Below are positions 1-11,967 of a stretch of DNA of 64,000 nt, piece by piece. The DNA is from Saturnia japonica (lineage: Eukaryota > Arthropoda > Insecta > Lepidoptera > Saturniidae), in assembly GCA_033032175.1 (NCBI GenBank), contig CM065316.1, forward strand, positions 4,806,115-4,870,114, read 5' to 3'. The position numbers were made by a program, and so were the translations under genes. Below the pieces are notes generated by a model, which made no database searches, was not told the DNA's origin, and worked only from the letters and a program-made list of their open reading frames with translations. Position 1 is the first letter of the stretch. Every line of letters begins with the position of its first letter.

Positions 1-1922
1 TTTTTTTTAATATTTATTAACCATAATAAGAATAAGTTATACAAGAGTTGTTTAAATAATGCCACAAAAACCTAAATGGTTTGTGTATGACACGTTACAA
101 TCTTTGTCGCATAATTAAAACATAAATATTAACCTGGTACAAATAGAACATAGTTTATCAGAACCATGAATTTATAATTCCGATAAACAATCTTCCTTCA
201 ACACATATTTCAGATTCTTAATAGTAATAACTATTGCGAATGAAGGTAGGCAAAAAGTTTATTATTCGAGGAATTAGATAAGCAGTCATCCGATTACCGT
301 AGCATTTATTTGCTGGGAGGGTAGCTAGTTTGTTATTAGTTAGTATATTTGGTAAGTATTGAATATAGTAAATTCGAATATCGTAAATTCATCGATATAG
401 TAATAGTAATCGTGATGACGAACTACTAATTACATTTCAAAACAAAATAATTAAATGCAGCATTTTCTTTCAACTTTAGACACCGGGTTTCCTACCAACA
501 TTTATCCCTTATAATTATTAACACTATGAATTATCGTATTAAAATTACATTCTGTTTTTTCTAAATTAATTTAATTAATTTTCGACGCTAAGTTTTTTTG
601 AAAATCTATGAATTTAAAATCGATGTAATATGGTTATTTAAAATACAATTCTCTATCTTTTATAGCTTCAAAGTCCCCCTCACTGACCCATTTAAATTTC
701 ACATCTGTATACATACTCCAAAAATCCTGTCAAGTACAAAAGAAAGTCACGACTAGTTATAATGTAAAAAAAGGTAAAGGTAAAAATGCCTAAATTGAAC
801 GAACATTGGAGAAGTGAAGCGAATGCAATAAACAGTATAGCTCGATCTGAAACAATGCAATACAGGAATAGTAATCAACAGACGAATGTTGTATTGTATT
901 CTTTTGTACTAGTTTTGCCCCACGGTTTCACCCGTTTCAAAATTTATTCAAACGACTCTCCATCGCGCCGGCATCATGTAGTCTTATCGTTGTTCTCACT
1001 TACCGTACTCGCCTATAACTTGGTAGTTTGTTAGACTATCACAGTAGATCATATTTAGAGCCCACCTAGCTATAGCTTGACCGCCGTAAGCGCGACCCTC
1101 CTAATGATTTGCGGGATACGGGAGGGAACAAGCCGCTCGCGTTGACAGCAAAATACATTTGTCGTATGAGCTTACGCGATTTTATTATCGTGACTGTTAC
1201 AACACATGAGATTATTTTACAAAGATTGAATTACGGACGCTGCCTTTTAAAAAACTATACGGTCAATCAAAAGTAATAAATACTTTATCGTGTTTTTTTT
1301 TTACAATACAATAGTTTTACAATAGTTTTTAATAAAGACAACAATGTTATGTGTATTAAATATATTATTTATTATTAGATATCAGTCCCATTTGCACTAA
1401 CATACTTGAATTATTGATCTTAAAAATTTAAGATATTTATATTCGTGCACACCCACCGCCCGCGTACCGTAAGCCATCAGGAGAGTCGTGCTTACTGCGG
1501 TCAGCCTGTAATTACGAGCTGAAGGTAAAAAATCTACTAATTAATCTTGGCTTAATATCACTCCTCCATACCTCGTGATAATATCATCATATCATCATTA
1601 TATAATATTATCATGGGAAACGCGAGCTCTATCTCAGATCCACACAAATAGGAAAAGAGGTTAGAAATATGGTGAGTCCGGTATTTCCCAAATTGAATAT
1701 TTCAGCTGACCATCTAAATTATTACTTGACAGAGTATTTACTATTAACGCCCCAACCTCAGTGAATGCTTTAACCAATCAATTTACTTTAAATTTTATAC
1801 TTTTAACATACTATGCAGTTTATATTATACTACATGATCTATTTATATCTATTTAGATTGACAAATTCCAAACATTTAAAAAGATAATTAGTTGGTTCAA
1901 ACCAACAATAATAATAATAACA
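1..1922. other. AT-rich stretch, no gene seen
   Basis: No reading frame here resembles a known protein, and the only frame above 80 codons (786-1034) has no recognisable motif. A slightly GC-richer patch at about 1060-1150 and another at 1440-1510 stand out from the AT-rich background, but I cannot assign either. I see no tRNA-like boxes or clear repeats. Confidence 0.5.
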
Positions 1923-1923
1923 A

Positions 1924-2179
1924 GACAATTTTTAACAAAAAAAGGTAACCTACTTCAATGATTTTGAGGAGTTATCTGGTATATCTTCGAAATTCAAGGT
2001 CCAGTGCCAATTAAATTAAAACAGGATCACCCTTGAAGAACATGAAACCTTTAACACTTTTCGAACAAAAAAAGTAATCATTTAAATCGGTTCATTAACA
2101 AAGAAGTTCTGGTTGAAAATCATTAAAAAAACCTAGGAATTGAGTAACCTCCGACTTTTTTTAAAGTTGGTTAAAAAGT
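1924..2179 (-). repeat. M1 repeat, MITE-like, near full length
   Basis: This is one of about nine copies of a 170-260 bp element in the window (also 4312, 10196, 10561, 22040, 23870, 31195, 45055, 46600; partial 5213). On the + strand it opens GACAATTTTTAACAAAAAAA, runs to a CTTCAA motif, and closes with AAAGTTGGTTAAAAAG, so the ends are imperfect inverted repeats. The interior holds the family core that in the forward copies reads TTTGTTTATGAACCGAT. There is no coding capacity. I recognise the family as abundant in Lepidoptera; calling it a MITE rests on the inverted ends only. Confidence 0.7.
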
Positions 2180-2310
2180 AGTACCAGCCAGTGTGTTCTT
2201 TCCTTCCTACAATATCGAATCTTTCAAATATAATGTGGAGAGACATTTGAGCAAGTCGGAATGACAGCGACGACTGATAGTGAACTATGGTCATGTTATG
2301 TGTGCATAAT

Positions 2311-2625
2311 AGTATAACCATTCAATGGATAAAAGGACACAGTGGATCACATGGTAATGATGCAGTGGATGATCTTGCGAGATGAGGATCCGACACGATA
2401 CTGTTGGGTCCGGAACCAATTACTTCTTTTCCCTTTTGCTGGATTAAAACAGAAATACGTTCTAGAACGAAACGACTCCGAGATAAAGAGTGGAGTAGTC
2501 TGACAGACTGTAAAAAAGCTAAGGGATCACTGCCTTGTGATAATCTCAAGATCTCAAAAGCCTTTTTACACATGAATAGACGTCAACCACGAATGATTGA
2601 GATAGACCAGGATCACACAAAATAG
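2311..2625 (+). pseudogene. LINE ORF2 RNase H-domain relic
   Basis: The frame starting at 2311 reads TIQWIKGHSGSHGNDAVDD, which fits the C-terminal block of LINE-encoded RNase H (family pattern W-x-GHSG-x-x-GN-x-x-A-D). It is followed after one in-frame TGA (2386-2388) by GPEPI and, near the end, a basic segment (HMNRRQPRM) typical of the region after RNase H in non-LTR ORF2 proteins. The frame is otherwise open to a TAG at 2623. The N-terminal half of the RNase H fold, with its first catalytic acids, is not recognisable upstream, so only the last part of an ORF2 survives. It lies 130 bp beyond an M1 copy. The clade cannot be fixed from this piece; I- or jockey-superfamily elements fit. Confidence 0.65.
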
Positions 2626-3620
2626 GTGCATATGAACATCGAGTTGCGGATAATAAGCCCGTGTAAACCTGTAACCTCTTCCTTGATGGTAAACTAAAAT
2701 TATAATCTAAACTATTAAAGAGTAACGAACATAAATAAATCCATTAGAGGAATTATTATAAATTAATTAATAAAATACTAAAGTGGTTTATTCTACCTAT
2801 TAACTTAAAATCAATTAAAGATCATGCTTTAATGTTCGCCGTGAAATTAATAAACACTTTCCTTGCACTTCCTTTCATCAATTTCCTTCAGATGAAAGCT
2901 AAGAATTTCCGTCACCTTGCCGACGCGTGCAAATTGGATCACGTTAAGCACTTCCAGCGGCTGCAGCGCGCTGTTCCGAGGTGCATATAAGTAGTTGTTC
3001 CCTCGACTAACAATTTTACGCGCAATCAATTTACGTTGCATCCCTTTTCCCGGAATTACTCCGAATGAGCGCAGTTGTTATTGATTCAATGTAAATGTTT
3101 CGAAGTTAATAGTAAATTAGAGTATTGGATTCACATACAGTCAGGACTTTTGTGTGATAAACATTACAACATTTATGAGCTTCTCGGCACGATTAGAAAA
3201 AATCTATTTGCATTTATAGCCTCCTTGTTTATTCATGAAGATAAACTGCATAACACCACGCTAAGACTCTAAAGAGCGGATCAGTAACCATAAACTTTAA
3301 GCAATATAGAAAGTTATAGGGAAGTAGTACGGGAAGTGAAAACAGCTTTGGTGGCGGCGGTATCGAGAATATGACGAATAAATTTAATAATATTAATAAT
3401 CATCATTTATTGCCAAAAACAAGTTACAAATGAATATAATTACGTACACAATTTGGCAATGGGACAGACTCAGCTGATTCTATGTGACGCGAACTCCACA
3501 CAGCGCTGTTTATCAGTCTGCCCCACATTCATAAGAAGTCAACATGCGCAATCGGCAGCTCGGCTCGGGTCGTCACATGGTATTAAAATTTTATTAATCT
3601 AAAGAAAAGTTAAAGTCAAA
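2626..3620. other. no gene seen
   Basis: AT-rich sequence with two short unmatched frames (2847-3041 minus, 3075-3272 plus). A GC-richer patch at 3470-3580 contains several CpGs. I see no repeat copy or RNA gene here. Confidence 0.45.
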
Positions 3621-3930
3621 TAGTATAAAAATAATAATAATAAGAAAATGTCAGTATTTAAATTAATGCCAATAATATTATTACAAATTAATCATAATAA
3701 AGAAAGTAATATATTAATAACCTAAACATAATAAAAAAGTAAATAGATAATTAATTAATTGATTATCGAGTGCACTGCATGAATTATTGAGGTTGCTAAA
3801 TTCTAGTTTATTCTATTTGTTTTTCAAAACGAGCTCTGCACATATGGTTTTTAAAAATTTGATGGGACATACTGATGCTCCGTAATGGAGGAGGTAGGTC
3901 ATTCCAGATCTTAGCCGCTGCGAATTTAAA
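3621..3930 (-). pseudogene. LINE ORF2 C-terminal relic with 3' tail
   Basis: On the minus strand from about 3930 to the TAA at 3808-3810 the frame reads FAAAKIWNDLPPPLRSISM followed by a short F-K segment and a basic end. The W-N-x-L-P-x-x-L/I-R pattern is the typical C-terminal block of non-LTR retrotransposon ORF2 proteins. Beyond the stop, the AT-rich sequence down to about 3621 (an ATAATAATAATAAG-like run at 3631-3645 on the plus strand) may be the 3' UTR and a microsatellite-type tail. Everything upstream of about 40 codons is gone, as expected for a 5'-truncated insertion. The clade is uncertain. Confidence 0.55.
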
Positions 3931-3974
3931 CTAAATTGACATAAATGTCCAAACAATGTATTATTTTATGGAAA

Positions 3975-4260
3975 GCAATGATGGCTCAGTTGGTTGCGTG
4001 TACGGACTCCGCATCGATCGACGTGAGTTCGAATCCTTGCAATGAGCCTGAGTTTTCGATGATGGAAAGCATCGTGATGAAACCCTAGCATGGTGGTATG
4101 GTTTTTTCTAATACCCGCCTGGCTAGCTACCACCCTCAAGTTGTAAATCTGTCACCAAACACCAATAGGTGTGTTCTGGCAGCTGCACTTGAGACTTAAG
4201 ATCAGGTGAGATAGTGGCCGCAACGATAAACCTATAACGATAAAAAAAGGAAAGGAATTT
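3975..4260 (+). repeat. S1 tRNA-derived SINE, full-length copy
   Basis: The copy opens with a tRNA-like head: an A-box-like GGCTCAGTTGG followed at 4025-4036 by the B-box-like GAGTTCGAATCC, the spacing of an internal RNA polymerase III promoter. A body follows that is shared with copies at 25296, 35220, 43430, 45622 and 47457, and an A-rich end (ATAAAAAAAGG at about 4250). The two short minus-strand frames across it are shadows. This is the best-preserved forward copy and a good reference for the family. Confidence 0.8.
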
Positions 4261-4311
4261 GATAATTCTATAAGGCGTGTATTTACGGAAGGAAAGAAGT
4301 GAGAACTTACA

Positions 4312-4549
4312 CGACAATTTTTAACAAAAAAGGAAACAAACTTCAAAGAATTTGCAGAGTTCCCTTGTATATCTTCGATGTTCAAAGTCCAATACCAATA
4401 AAATTAGTAGGTGATCCACCCTTGAGGTATCCCCTATCTAACAAAAAAAGAATCATCCAAATCGGTTCATAAAAAAAGAAGTCATACATGTAAATTCATA
4501 AAAAAGTAAATTCGAATTAAGTAACCCTTTTGTTGATGTTGGCCAAAAA
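4312..4549 (-). repeat. M1 repeat copy
   Basis: The copy begins CGACAATTTTTAACAAAAAA on the plus strand and contains the family core in reverse (AATCGGTTCATAAAAAAAGA) and a GTTGGCCAAAAAC-like end. It lies about 50 bp from the end of the S1 SINE at 3975-4260. It is more diverged at its right end than the copy at 1924. Confidence 0.65.
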
Positions 4550-4788
4550 CTACTTACTCTAATAATATAAAGTAACGTACAACAACCTACATACATGACT
4601 TAAATATTAGGTACTACAGAATTAAAAGAAACTCCAGTTAACACTAACTGTAAATAACATAAATAATCAAATGAAGTGAAACACACTCTCGGTTATTTGC
4701 AATTCACTGAATATTTAAAAATAAAACGTCAGACATGTTTCGGGATTTCAATTAGTCGCAAATAGAAAATATAAAAACAAAGAATCTC

Positions 4789-4819
<31 letters not shown>

Positions 4820-5210
4820 GCATAATTAAAGTCAAAATGAATATTTAAATTTCGTAGAGGGCACGCTCTCGACGTCACAATGACGTTAGGGGTGCCCAAA
4901 TCTAGAAAGATACGTATTTTTGGAAGTCAAGTTCCGCCCATAAACACACCGGGCTCAACTTCATTGTAGCAATTTTTTTTATAAGTAACCTGTAATAAAT
5001 ATTAAAACCACAACGCAGCAAAAACTTGATCACAGGTGCCACCTATGCCGTATTTTTCCCCTGATAAATTTTCCATGACCAGAAACAAAACTTATAATTA
5101 CGCATATTCATCCTTTCAATGGTAAGTTATAATTTTGAGTTCATACGCAAATCTGATAGAAAACAGACGTTCAGGTTTTCAGCAATTTGATAATTTTCCG
5201 GAAAACTTTT
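4550..5210. other. no gene; TA microsatellite
   Basis: This AT-rich segment contains an alternating TA run of about 24 bp at 4793-4817 and a slightly GC-richer patch at 4855-4905. No frame or repeat family is recognisable. Confidence 0.5.
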
Positions 5211-5212
5211 CC

Positions 5213-5572
5213 TATTTTTAACCGACTCAAAAAATTACTGAGGTTATCAATTTTATTATTCAAATGTATATATTTTTTTATGGATATTCAGCCAATTAGG
5301 GCTTTTACAAGCATTTAAAAATAAAAAATAGCCAAATCGTTCGAACCATTCTCAAGTGATACACTTACCAACGAACAGTCATTTTTATTTATATAGAATA
5401 CTACCAAACCTGCATTGATTCGATCGCTACCAAACCCTACAGGATCACCGCTGGGCTAATCTTCATATTATAGAAGATTGTTTGAAAATTTCATCAAAAT
5501 CGCTCCAGCCGTTTTGGAGTCCATAGGAGAAATACATACAAACATCGATTTTTATATATAAAAGAAGATAGA
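5213..5572 (+). repeat. fragmentary M1 copy and LINE-type 3' tail repeat
   Basis: 5213-5330 carries the opening of the M1 family in forward orientation (TTTTTAACCGACTC, then TGAGGTTATCAATT and TTTTTTATGGATATTCAG). 5400-5572 carries a different fragment. Its end (TCATCAAAATCGCTCCAGCC, then a purine/AT tail with TATATATAAAAGAAGATAGA) matches the 3' portion of the ACTAGCTG-type repeats, for example 30610-30795. Both are truncated. Confidence 0.55.
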
Positions 5573-5864
5573 CATATTATTTGTCACAGTTATTTAATGC
5601 TCTAAGTGTATCAACGCCCTTATCACCGGCGGGACAAGTCAAAGATAGATAGATACACGTTGGAGGGCAGAAGAGTTTGCCAAAAATTATAATTTTAATT
5701 GCTGGCCCCCTTGCCCCCACTCACCCCGGACTTCACGTCGGCTGGTAAATATGAAATCTAACGGGAATTTTTTAATTGTTTTATGGTGTTCTTATGCTAA
5801 TTTTACTCGGATATGACAAGCTTTTCTGCTTTGGAAATTTAATAAAATTTTAAGATTTATTGAA
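5573..5864. other. no gene seen
   Basis: A short C-rich patch (CCCCCTTGCCCCCACTCACCC, about 5705) lies in AT-rich sequence. No feature is recognisable. Confidence 0.4.
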
Positions 5865-5865
5865 T

Positions 5866-6092
5866 CACTAGCTTCAGCACGCAACTTCGTCTGCATGGAC
5901 TTTAGAATTTAGTCCATAGAGAAATGAAAAAAAAAAACGATTTACTGGGATAAACATAAAACAACTATGTGTTAATTCGGATTATAAGCTATTTGTGTTC
6001 CAAATTTCACCCAAAGCCGTTCAGCCGTTTTTTCGTGATCGAGTGACAAACATAAAAAAGTACCAACTTTCACATTTTCTATTTAGTAGGAT
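5866..6092 (+). repeat. ACTAGCTG-family repeat, diverged copy
   Basis: It opens with CACTAGCTTCAGCACGCAAC followed by TTCGTCTGCATGGA, the start motif of this family (compare 12816, 30301 and 63000), and includes the AAGCCGTTCAGCCG segment where other copies have a C-C-A-x-CCGTTT motif. It ends near a TAGTAGGATTATTATTTAA tail. Confidence 0.6.
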
Positions 6093-6810
6093 TATTATTT
6101 AATTACCAATAATGGAACAAAAATGGAGTTTATTCCTTGAATTTCTGCATGAAAATTCAATAAACACAATTATTTGGGGTTTTTTTTTGTATTTTTGTAT
6201 TAGGAACTTTGAAACTTATGTGCATACTAAGGTGGTTGAAGAATTACTATTTAAACAAAGATATATATTGTATAAACTCTTTGCAACTACAATTTTTTCA
6301 ATAGAATCATAATAAAATAAAATAAAAGTGACCAAAGCACACATTACCACCCTATGTTGAAATAAATATAAACGAATACATTTCGTTCACGTGTTCTCAA
6401 AATATTTCTTACCCGAAAAAAACATCAACCCTCGTGTACAACCAAAAAAAGGAAATAAACTCTCATTTCCCGTGGAGCTCCAAAAAATTAATGACTTGTA
6501 CACATACGCGTAAAAACAAAAGGTGCGGCCGGAGACCCAAAAATACATAAAGGCAGACTAACAATTTCCTTTCACTCATTATATTTAATAGTATGCAGTG
6601 TGCAAACCTGAATTTTCGGATATACCTCTATGATGCATATCCGATACTAATAGCAAAACAAAACACACGGTACATGCATGAAAAGACCGAAAACTACGAA
6701 TTAAAAAGTTTTTGTAACGAACTTACTCAATTGTAAGTACTATTACAACATTAATAACTTTCTAAATGATAATTATACATAATCCTTAATATAACATTTC
6801 TTATTTTTAT
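6093..6810. other. no gene seen
   Basis: AT-rich, with one 66-codon frame at 6112-6312 that has no motif and a composition typical of chance frames in AT-rich DNA. No repeat family is recognised. Confidence 0.45.
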
Positions 6811-6811
6811 A

Positions 6812-7165
6812 TTAATAAAAGTGGAGCAAAAGCTTTCCACCCCTTTTAAAGTCTATTTCGTGCACGGAAGACTGTGAGATTTGGCATGGTTAAAGTTAAT
6901 ATGGAGAAGGAGTGCAGAAAGCTAAAATTGATCATAATATCTTTTACTAATATATTAAATAAAATAAATTAATACTGCGAATCCTAACCCGACCAGTGTC
7001 ATTGAACTTAGACCCCCCAAAATATTGATATTGTCACTCAATGAAAAGTGACAGCAAGTGATAATTTATTCATTGTTTAGGTTCATATTGCAAATGTCAA
7101 ACAGAAAATAGTCTATGATTAAAAAGTCGCTGGTCGAATTTCGATCATTGGGCGATAAATTGAGT
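6812..7165 (+). repeat. M2 repeat, near full length
   Basis: A roughly 350-bp non-coding element with further copies at 42853, 46232 (reverse), 57779/58893 (split) and 60912 (reverse). Shared landmarks in order are a GGAGCAAAAGCTTT-like start (GTGAAGCAAAAGC in others), GTGCACGGAAGACTGTGAGA, GAACTTAGACCCCCCAAAAT, TTGTCACTCA, and an end at GTCGCTGGTCGAATTTCGA. No coding frame and no obvious terminal inverted repeats. Conserved ends and length suggest a discrete mobile unit of unknown class. Confidence 0.75.
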
Positions 7166-7194
7166 TCTAATAATTGTGTGATAAATCTGTTTCA

Positions 7195-7410
7195 ATAATA
7201 ATTAATAATAATAACTAGTTTGGAAATTTTATTATTTTTATTGGTATTAAGTATATGCTATAATTTTTTGTAATGACTATGCATTTTCATTTAAATTTAA
7301 TTGTTTAATTATTTGCACGCCACAAATGGCAGAATATGATGTAACTGTTTGTATAAATTTAAAACCTTTATTGACGATATTCAGACAAATAAATGTATTG
7401 TATTGTAACA
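7195..7410 (+). repeat. LINE 3' end with ATTGT tail
   Basis: This segment is the reverse complement of the 3' UTR at 40465-40695, sharing TTTGCACGCCACAAAT-like and ATATTCAGACAAATAAA-like blocks and ending in repeats of ATTGT. The 40-kb copy still carries ORF2 C-terminal coding sequence; this one keeps only the UTR, so it is a severely 5'-truncated copy of the same LINE. Confidence 0.65.
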
Positions 7411-7984
7411 TATCGCAGGATGGGAGCAAAACTGAAGAAAGTACCTAACCCGACCAACGCAAAAATCTATCTGGTGATAGATTGTGCAAATGTTGGTCAA
7501 TAGATGGTGATCTACAATATCAACGGTAAAGGTGATCATTAATAAACGCATCAGGGTCTACAACAGATATTAGGACAAGTATAAATCATAATTGACCTCT
7601 ACGATGTCACTGAAAAAGCAAACCAGGTAGAAATTTCAATTACAGGATAAGGTTTTCTCATCAAAACGAACTTATACAAAGTCCACCTGACCTATACCTA
7701 GGTCATAAAATATGAGTACAGTTAATCTAGAGCTAAGATTACTGCACAGTACTCAAGTGAAGTTAAATAGGTTTGGTTCCGACGTCCGTCCGTATCGTTA
7801 GTGTTGGGAGATGATTTACATTATAAAAAAAAAATCGATAGTTGATTATTGTAAATTTAGTACCTATTGAATTTTCTTAACATGTTATTACTTACTTTTT
7901 ACACCGCACATTGCATTATTCTTCTTCTTAATAATTTGCAATGTGTGTTTATGTACAAGTTTACCAATGTCACGTGTCAATTAT
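7411..7984. other. no gene seen
   Basis: Moderately AT-rich, unique-looking sequence. Neither open frames with motifs nor repeat copies were found. Confidence 0.4.
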
Positions 7985-8150
7985 TAAATAACACTCTAAC
8001 AAAGTGGTGCCTCCCTTTGCTAGAACTATCCAGGGAGTCTTGGTGGAAAAATAAAATACACGATTCCAATTTTTATTTTATAATCACATTATCAAAGCTT
8101 CATCACGTAAATTCCATTAATACACATACAAAACTTACTTACACATAATA
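7985..8150 (+). repeat. diverged copy of the 62.7-kb repeat
   Basis: The sequence GGTGCCTCCCTTTGCTAGAA, then CAGGGAGTCTTGGTGG and AATACACGATTCCAA, parallels GGTGGCTCCCTTGTTAGAAT, AGGGAGTTTTTGTGGG and AATACATGATTTTAG at 62698-62762. The 93-codon frame spanning it (7867-8148) is therefore a repeat-derived chance frame. Confidence 0.5.
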
Positions 8151-10195
8151 CAGGGTCAAGTATTAAATGTATCTCTTTGAAATATGGGCTTACCTTTTTA
8201 GATGAAAAATATAAATAAAATAGCCATAAAAGTATTTATCTTCCATAAGACTCTTAAATGAAATAGTTTATAGGTTCGTGCATGTTCATGTTCGACTAGT
8301 TTCTAATTATTATCCATATTAAAAAAATATCCAAAAGTGACCTGTTTTGGTACATACTATGTATTTTGAGGTCAGTCAAAATAGTATAAGAAATTTACTT
8401 ATTTGGATTCTGTTTTAAAACTTTTGGCTGATGATGAAGGAAAGATTGTGGGGAAACGTAGAAGCTTTGATAATGATCTTATAGTACCACAATGTAGTTG
8501 GAACATTCCAGAGTAATAGATTGCTGGGAGTTTGAAATCGCCAATATGTCGAAAGCTGGAGTGGTAATTATGCGCATAGACTCTCTTTCGAAAAGGCTTT
8601 TGCAGTAAGATATTTACAGTTATGTATACAGTGATGTTACTATGAAAACAATATTAATGAACTTCTAAATCCTCCTTTACCGTTAGTATCCACCCTCTAA
8701 CCTTTTAACAGTATAACTTGCTTGACATGGTCTTTAAACTTAATGTCTGGCAAATCAGTAGTCCTATTTAGAAATCACTACTATAATTTACGTAATGATT
8801 GGCCCTATACTGATCTTTTGGTACTAAAACCTTTTTTACAAGATTCTTATACTTATTGTCCATCATTGTGTTTAGAACCCTTATTATAGTATCTAACACT
8901 ATCACCTAGAGAAATTTACTATTCTCACAGTCTAAAATATGAGATGACTCATTCGTGTTTATTTCCAGTTTTCAAACTTTAACGGTAGCTTCTGAAATAT
9001 CTTAAATATTTAACTTAGACGAGGACTGAAACTGTTGGAAATAAAATTTTATATTATGAAATAATTTATCGACTTACTACAACACTAGCGGAGAAATGAG
9101 TGCGGGCGGACGCTACTCATGCAAAAACGCCGCCGTCTCAGGTAAAATGAAGTCACCGAGAGAGCTTAGACATACCGCGGGAAACTCAAACATTCCATAA
9201 ATTTGTTTCTCTAATAACAATGTTTATGTTGTTCGGTCTAAAGCAACCGAGCGTCGACTACGGGTAAACTGCTGACTTGGCAAAGTGCAACGACAAACTC
9301 ACGACAAGTAGTCGAAGATACATAATTATGTGCCTAAGGCAGCCCCAACATCATTTCAACAATTTTAACATTAAGTGACTGACGGACCTTAATATAAGTG
9401 GCAATATACGTCTATCTATGTATATAAATAAAATGATAAATATTTTCCGTTGAGCGTGCTTCACGAAAAACTGCTCGATAGCTTTTGATCTAACTTTTTG
9501 TTTTACTCCTTAGATCCTACTCCTGTTTTACTCCTTTCGTGCTGCAAAAAAATATCACACAGTATCTGAGAACCAAAGTTGGGTGAGGTCTTAAGGGTAC
9601 GTAACGTCATCGTTACGATTCACCGTGAAGTATAAAACGGCTTTTATATTATATCTAACAACAGACTTTCAGTACTCGAAAAGTCGAGACAACGGATCTC
9701 TTGTCTTTATGAAACAGTCAAGTGGGCTGGTTCTCTCACGATTATTCTATTTTTCCCGCATCTCGGTGCAGTTGCACTGATTTTTAATCTCCATTTCTGC
9801 TTAGTATAGACCACTATTTATTTTATATTAGTTTTCCTTATCCTTTAAGTGTATTTAATATACGTAGAAGCTTTTAAGGTACTATAGGAACGTTACTTGT
9901 AACAAGTCGTGTATTTGTAGATAGCCATAAAATTTGTTTTCTCAACGTATTTTTCCCTAGCCCAGTGAAGCTTTCAAAGCCCTTATTGACTCACAGCATA
10001 GGCAGTTCGAATAAAAAACTTTTACTAAGTCCCAACATTTGTATAAATTTTCTCAAAAAGTAGTATTGTTTTTCCGAAAAATAGTAAAGCAGTACTTTCA
10101 AAGTAGATACTTTGAGTTCGTCGGACAACAATGAAAATTGTAACCACTCGGTATATTTAAAAATAAATTATTGTACATAATATATTATTCCAGTT
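8151..10195. other. 2-kb stretch with no recognised feature
   Basis: This is one of the longest stretches without a recognisable repeat or frame. A GC-richer, CpG-containing patch at about 9085-9180 and another at 9235-9310 stand out. Nothing supports an exon call. Confidence 0.45.
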
Positions 10196-10745
10196 GTTGT
10201 TTTTTTTAAGAATGTTTACCCATAATTTATTTGTTTATGAACCGATTCGGATGATCCCTTTTCTGTTAGAAGGGGTAACCTCATTTAAATTTCATTGATA
10301 TTTGATCTTGGACTTCGAAAAAACAACAGGGAATTCCCCAAAATCATTGATTTCTGATCGATTCCTTTTATGTTAAAAATTGTCTTTTCATATCATACAG
10401 GCCGCGATACGTAAAGATGGGGATCAACACGTGATAGTTATGTGTGATTATTTTATTATTAGATTTATTATGTATTGTTTTCAATATTTTATTTTATTGA
10501 TATTATAATCGTTCTCGAGTCACGCATCGTAGATGACACGCACTATTTTAACAGTCTTAATAAAAAAGACTGAGGATACTCAATTCGAATGTATATATTT
10601 ATTTTTATGGATGTTCAGGAATAACTTCTTTGTTTATGAACCGATTTATATGATTATTTTTTGTTGGATAGGGAATACCTCAGGGTGGTCTCATTTTAAT
10701 TTCATTGGCATTTTTTTTTTGTTAAAAATTTACTTGTTTTGTTTT
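10196..10745 (+). repeat. two M1 copies in direct orientation
   Basis: Two forward copies about 365 bp apart: 10196-10395 (TTTGTTTATGAACCGATTCG, ending GTTAAAAATTGTCTTTTCA) and 10561-10740 (CTGAGGATACTCAATTCGAA, TTTGTTTATGAACCGATTTA, ending GTTAAAAATTTAC). The 80-codon frame at 10533-10775 is a shadow of the second copy. Their divergence argues for separate insertions and against a recent tandem duplication. Confidence 0.65.
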
Positions 10746-10903
10746 TCAAACGTACTTAATGATAGAATAAAATAGACCAACCCTTTCTAAATACGCGTAG
10801 TTAAGGATACATCCGGACAATGACTTACAGGTATTGTTTTTATTTTTTATTTTAATACAATATCATCGTGAGCTCAAACCATAAGCGAAGCTGTCGATAT
10901 CAG

Positions 10904-11284
10904 TTAAACTGTAATGGAAACCATAACCACGCCTTTACGTCCTCGCCCAACGGTCTCGTCTCGTTTAGACAATATTTTAATTGGGAAACGTTTCTCTCTT
11001 TCAACTAGTAAAAATGTAAATATAGTAAAATCTTTATAAATAATTATACTTTCCTTTATCGTAGGACGGAAAAGTACCGGTACAGTACCTAATTGTAAGC
11101 ACAGTAAAGTCCAAAAACACTCTGCCCATGTTATAGGTAGGAGGGACCATGTTGGCCGGGATACAGTTCCAATGCTTAACAGTACATGAGTATCCTCACA
11201 GTATATGAGGAAGATAACTTTAGTTACAGACTTAGTTAAGAGTGATACAACCTGTACAAGCCTCGATTGCGGTAGCAACGGCAC
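10904..11284 (-). other. unassigned 126-codon open frame
   Basis: The minus-strand frame has no stop for 381 bp and starts with ATG or an alternative codon near 11284. The product is hydrophobic in its first two thirds (LLTKSVTKVIFLIYCEDTH, LLCLQLGTVPVLF) and ends basic. I recognise no domain, signal or motif, and no neighbouring exon or poly-A tail. In DNA this AT-rich such a frame is longer than most chance frames but not decisively so. It could be chance, a decayed transposon piece or an exon. Confidence 0.15.
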
Positions 11285-11966
11285 GACACCTATTTTTAAA
11301 GGCTTTCGAATTCAGTTCTCAGGAGTAGAAACCTATTCTTGACTGGTTTAAAGTTAACTGCGGTCATTTTGAGGTTGGTTGTATTATAGACTATGGTGAT
11401 CATTTACCATCAGATAAACAACAGGCTGTCTGCCACTTCGTATGAAAAAAAAATTTTTTGACTGTACTGACACTTCATGTCAAGTAATCAAATACCCGAA
11501 GATGCAAATAATATAAACATAGAAAGGAATTTGGCTCTGAAGTATAGCTTTTGGAAATATTGATAGATGCTTGATAAACATTGTTTCTGTCTACAGAGTT
11601 CAACTTACACTTCAAATACTACTCCTTAAATGCCAAAGGATTTTTATTCAATGTGGAATTTTTCGGTTTCATAAATCACACACTTAGAAACTCATTAGCA
11701 CACATAATAAGACACAGTTAATTTTAGCTATAATTTTATTTATTGTATTTAACTCCTCCAACAATGTTTCATACTAAAGTAGGAAACCTGGTTCCATTTT
11801 AGATTGTAATCTTTAAAAAATAAATTAGATGTTATAATTATTGACTCATTTAAATTTATTTGTCAGCCAGATTCGACATACCTTAAAGATAATCAAACTA
11901 TATATTCCCTTGAAATTTAGTGATTATTGTGAAGCCTATTTGACTACTGAATTATTTAATTTATAT
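11285..11966. other. no gene seen
   Basis: AT-rich with no open frame above 60 codons and no recognised repeat copy. Confidence 0.45.
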
Positions 11967-11967
11967 T

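Noticed and set aside
3975..4056. tRNA gene
   Set aside because: A- and B-box-like motifs are present, but the sequence does not close an acceptor stem and continues into a body shared by other S1 copies; it is a SINE head.
4793..4817. TA run as a replication or matrix signal
   Set aside because: A simple dinucleotide microsatellite explains it.
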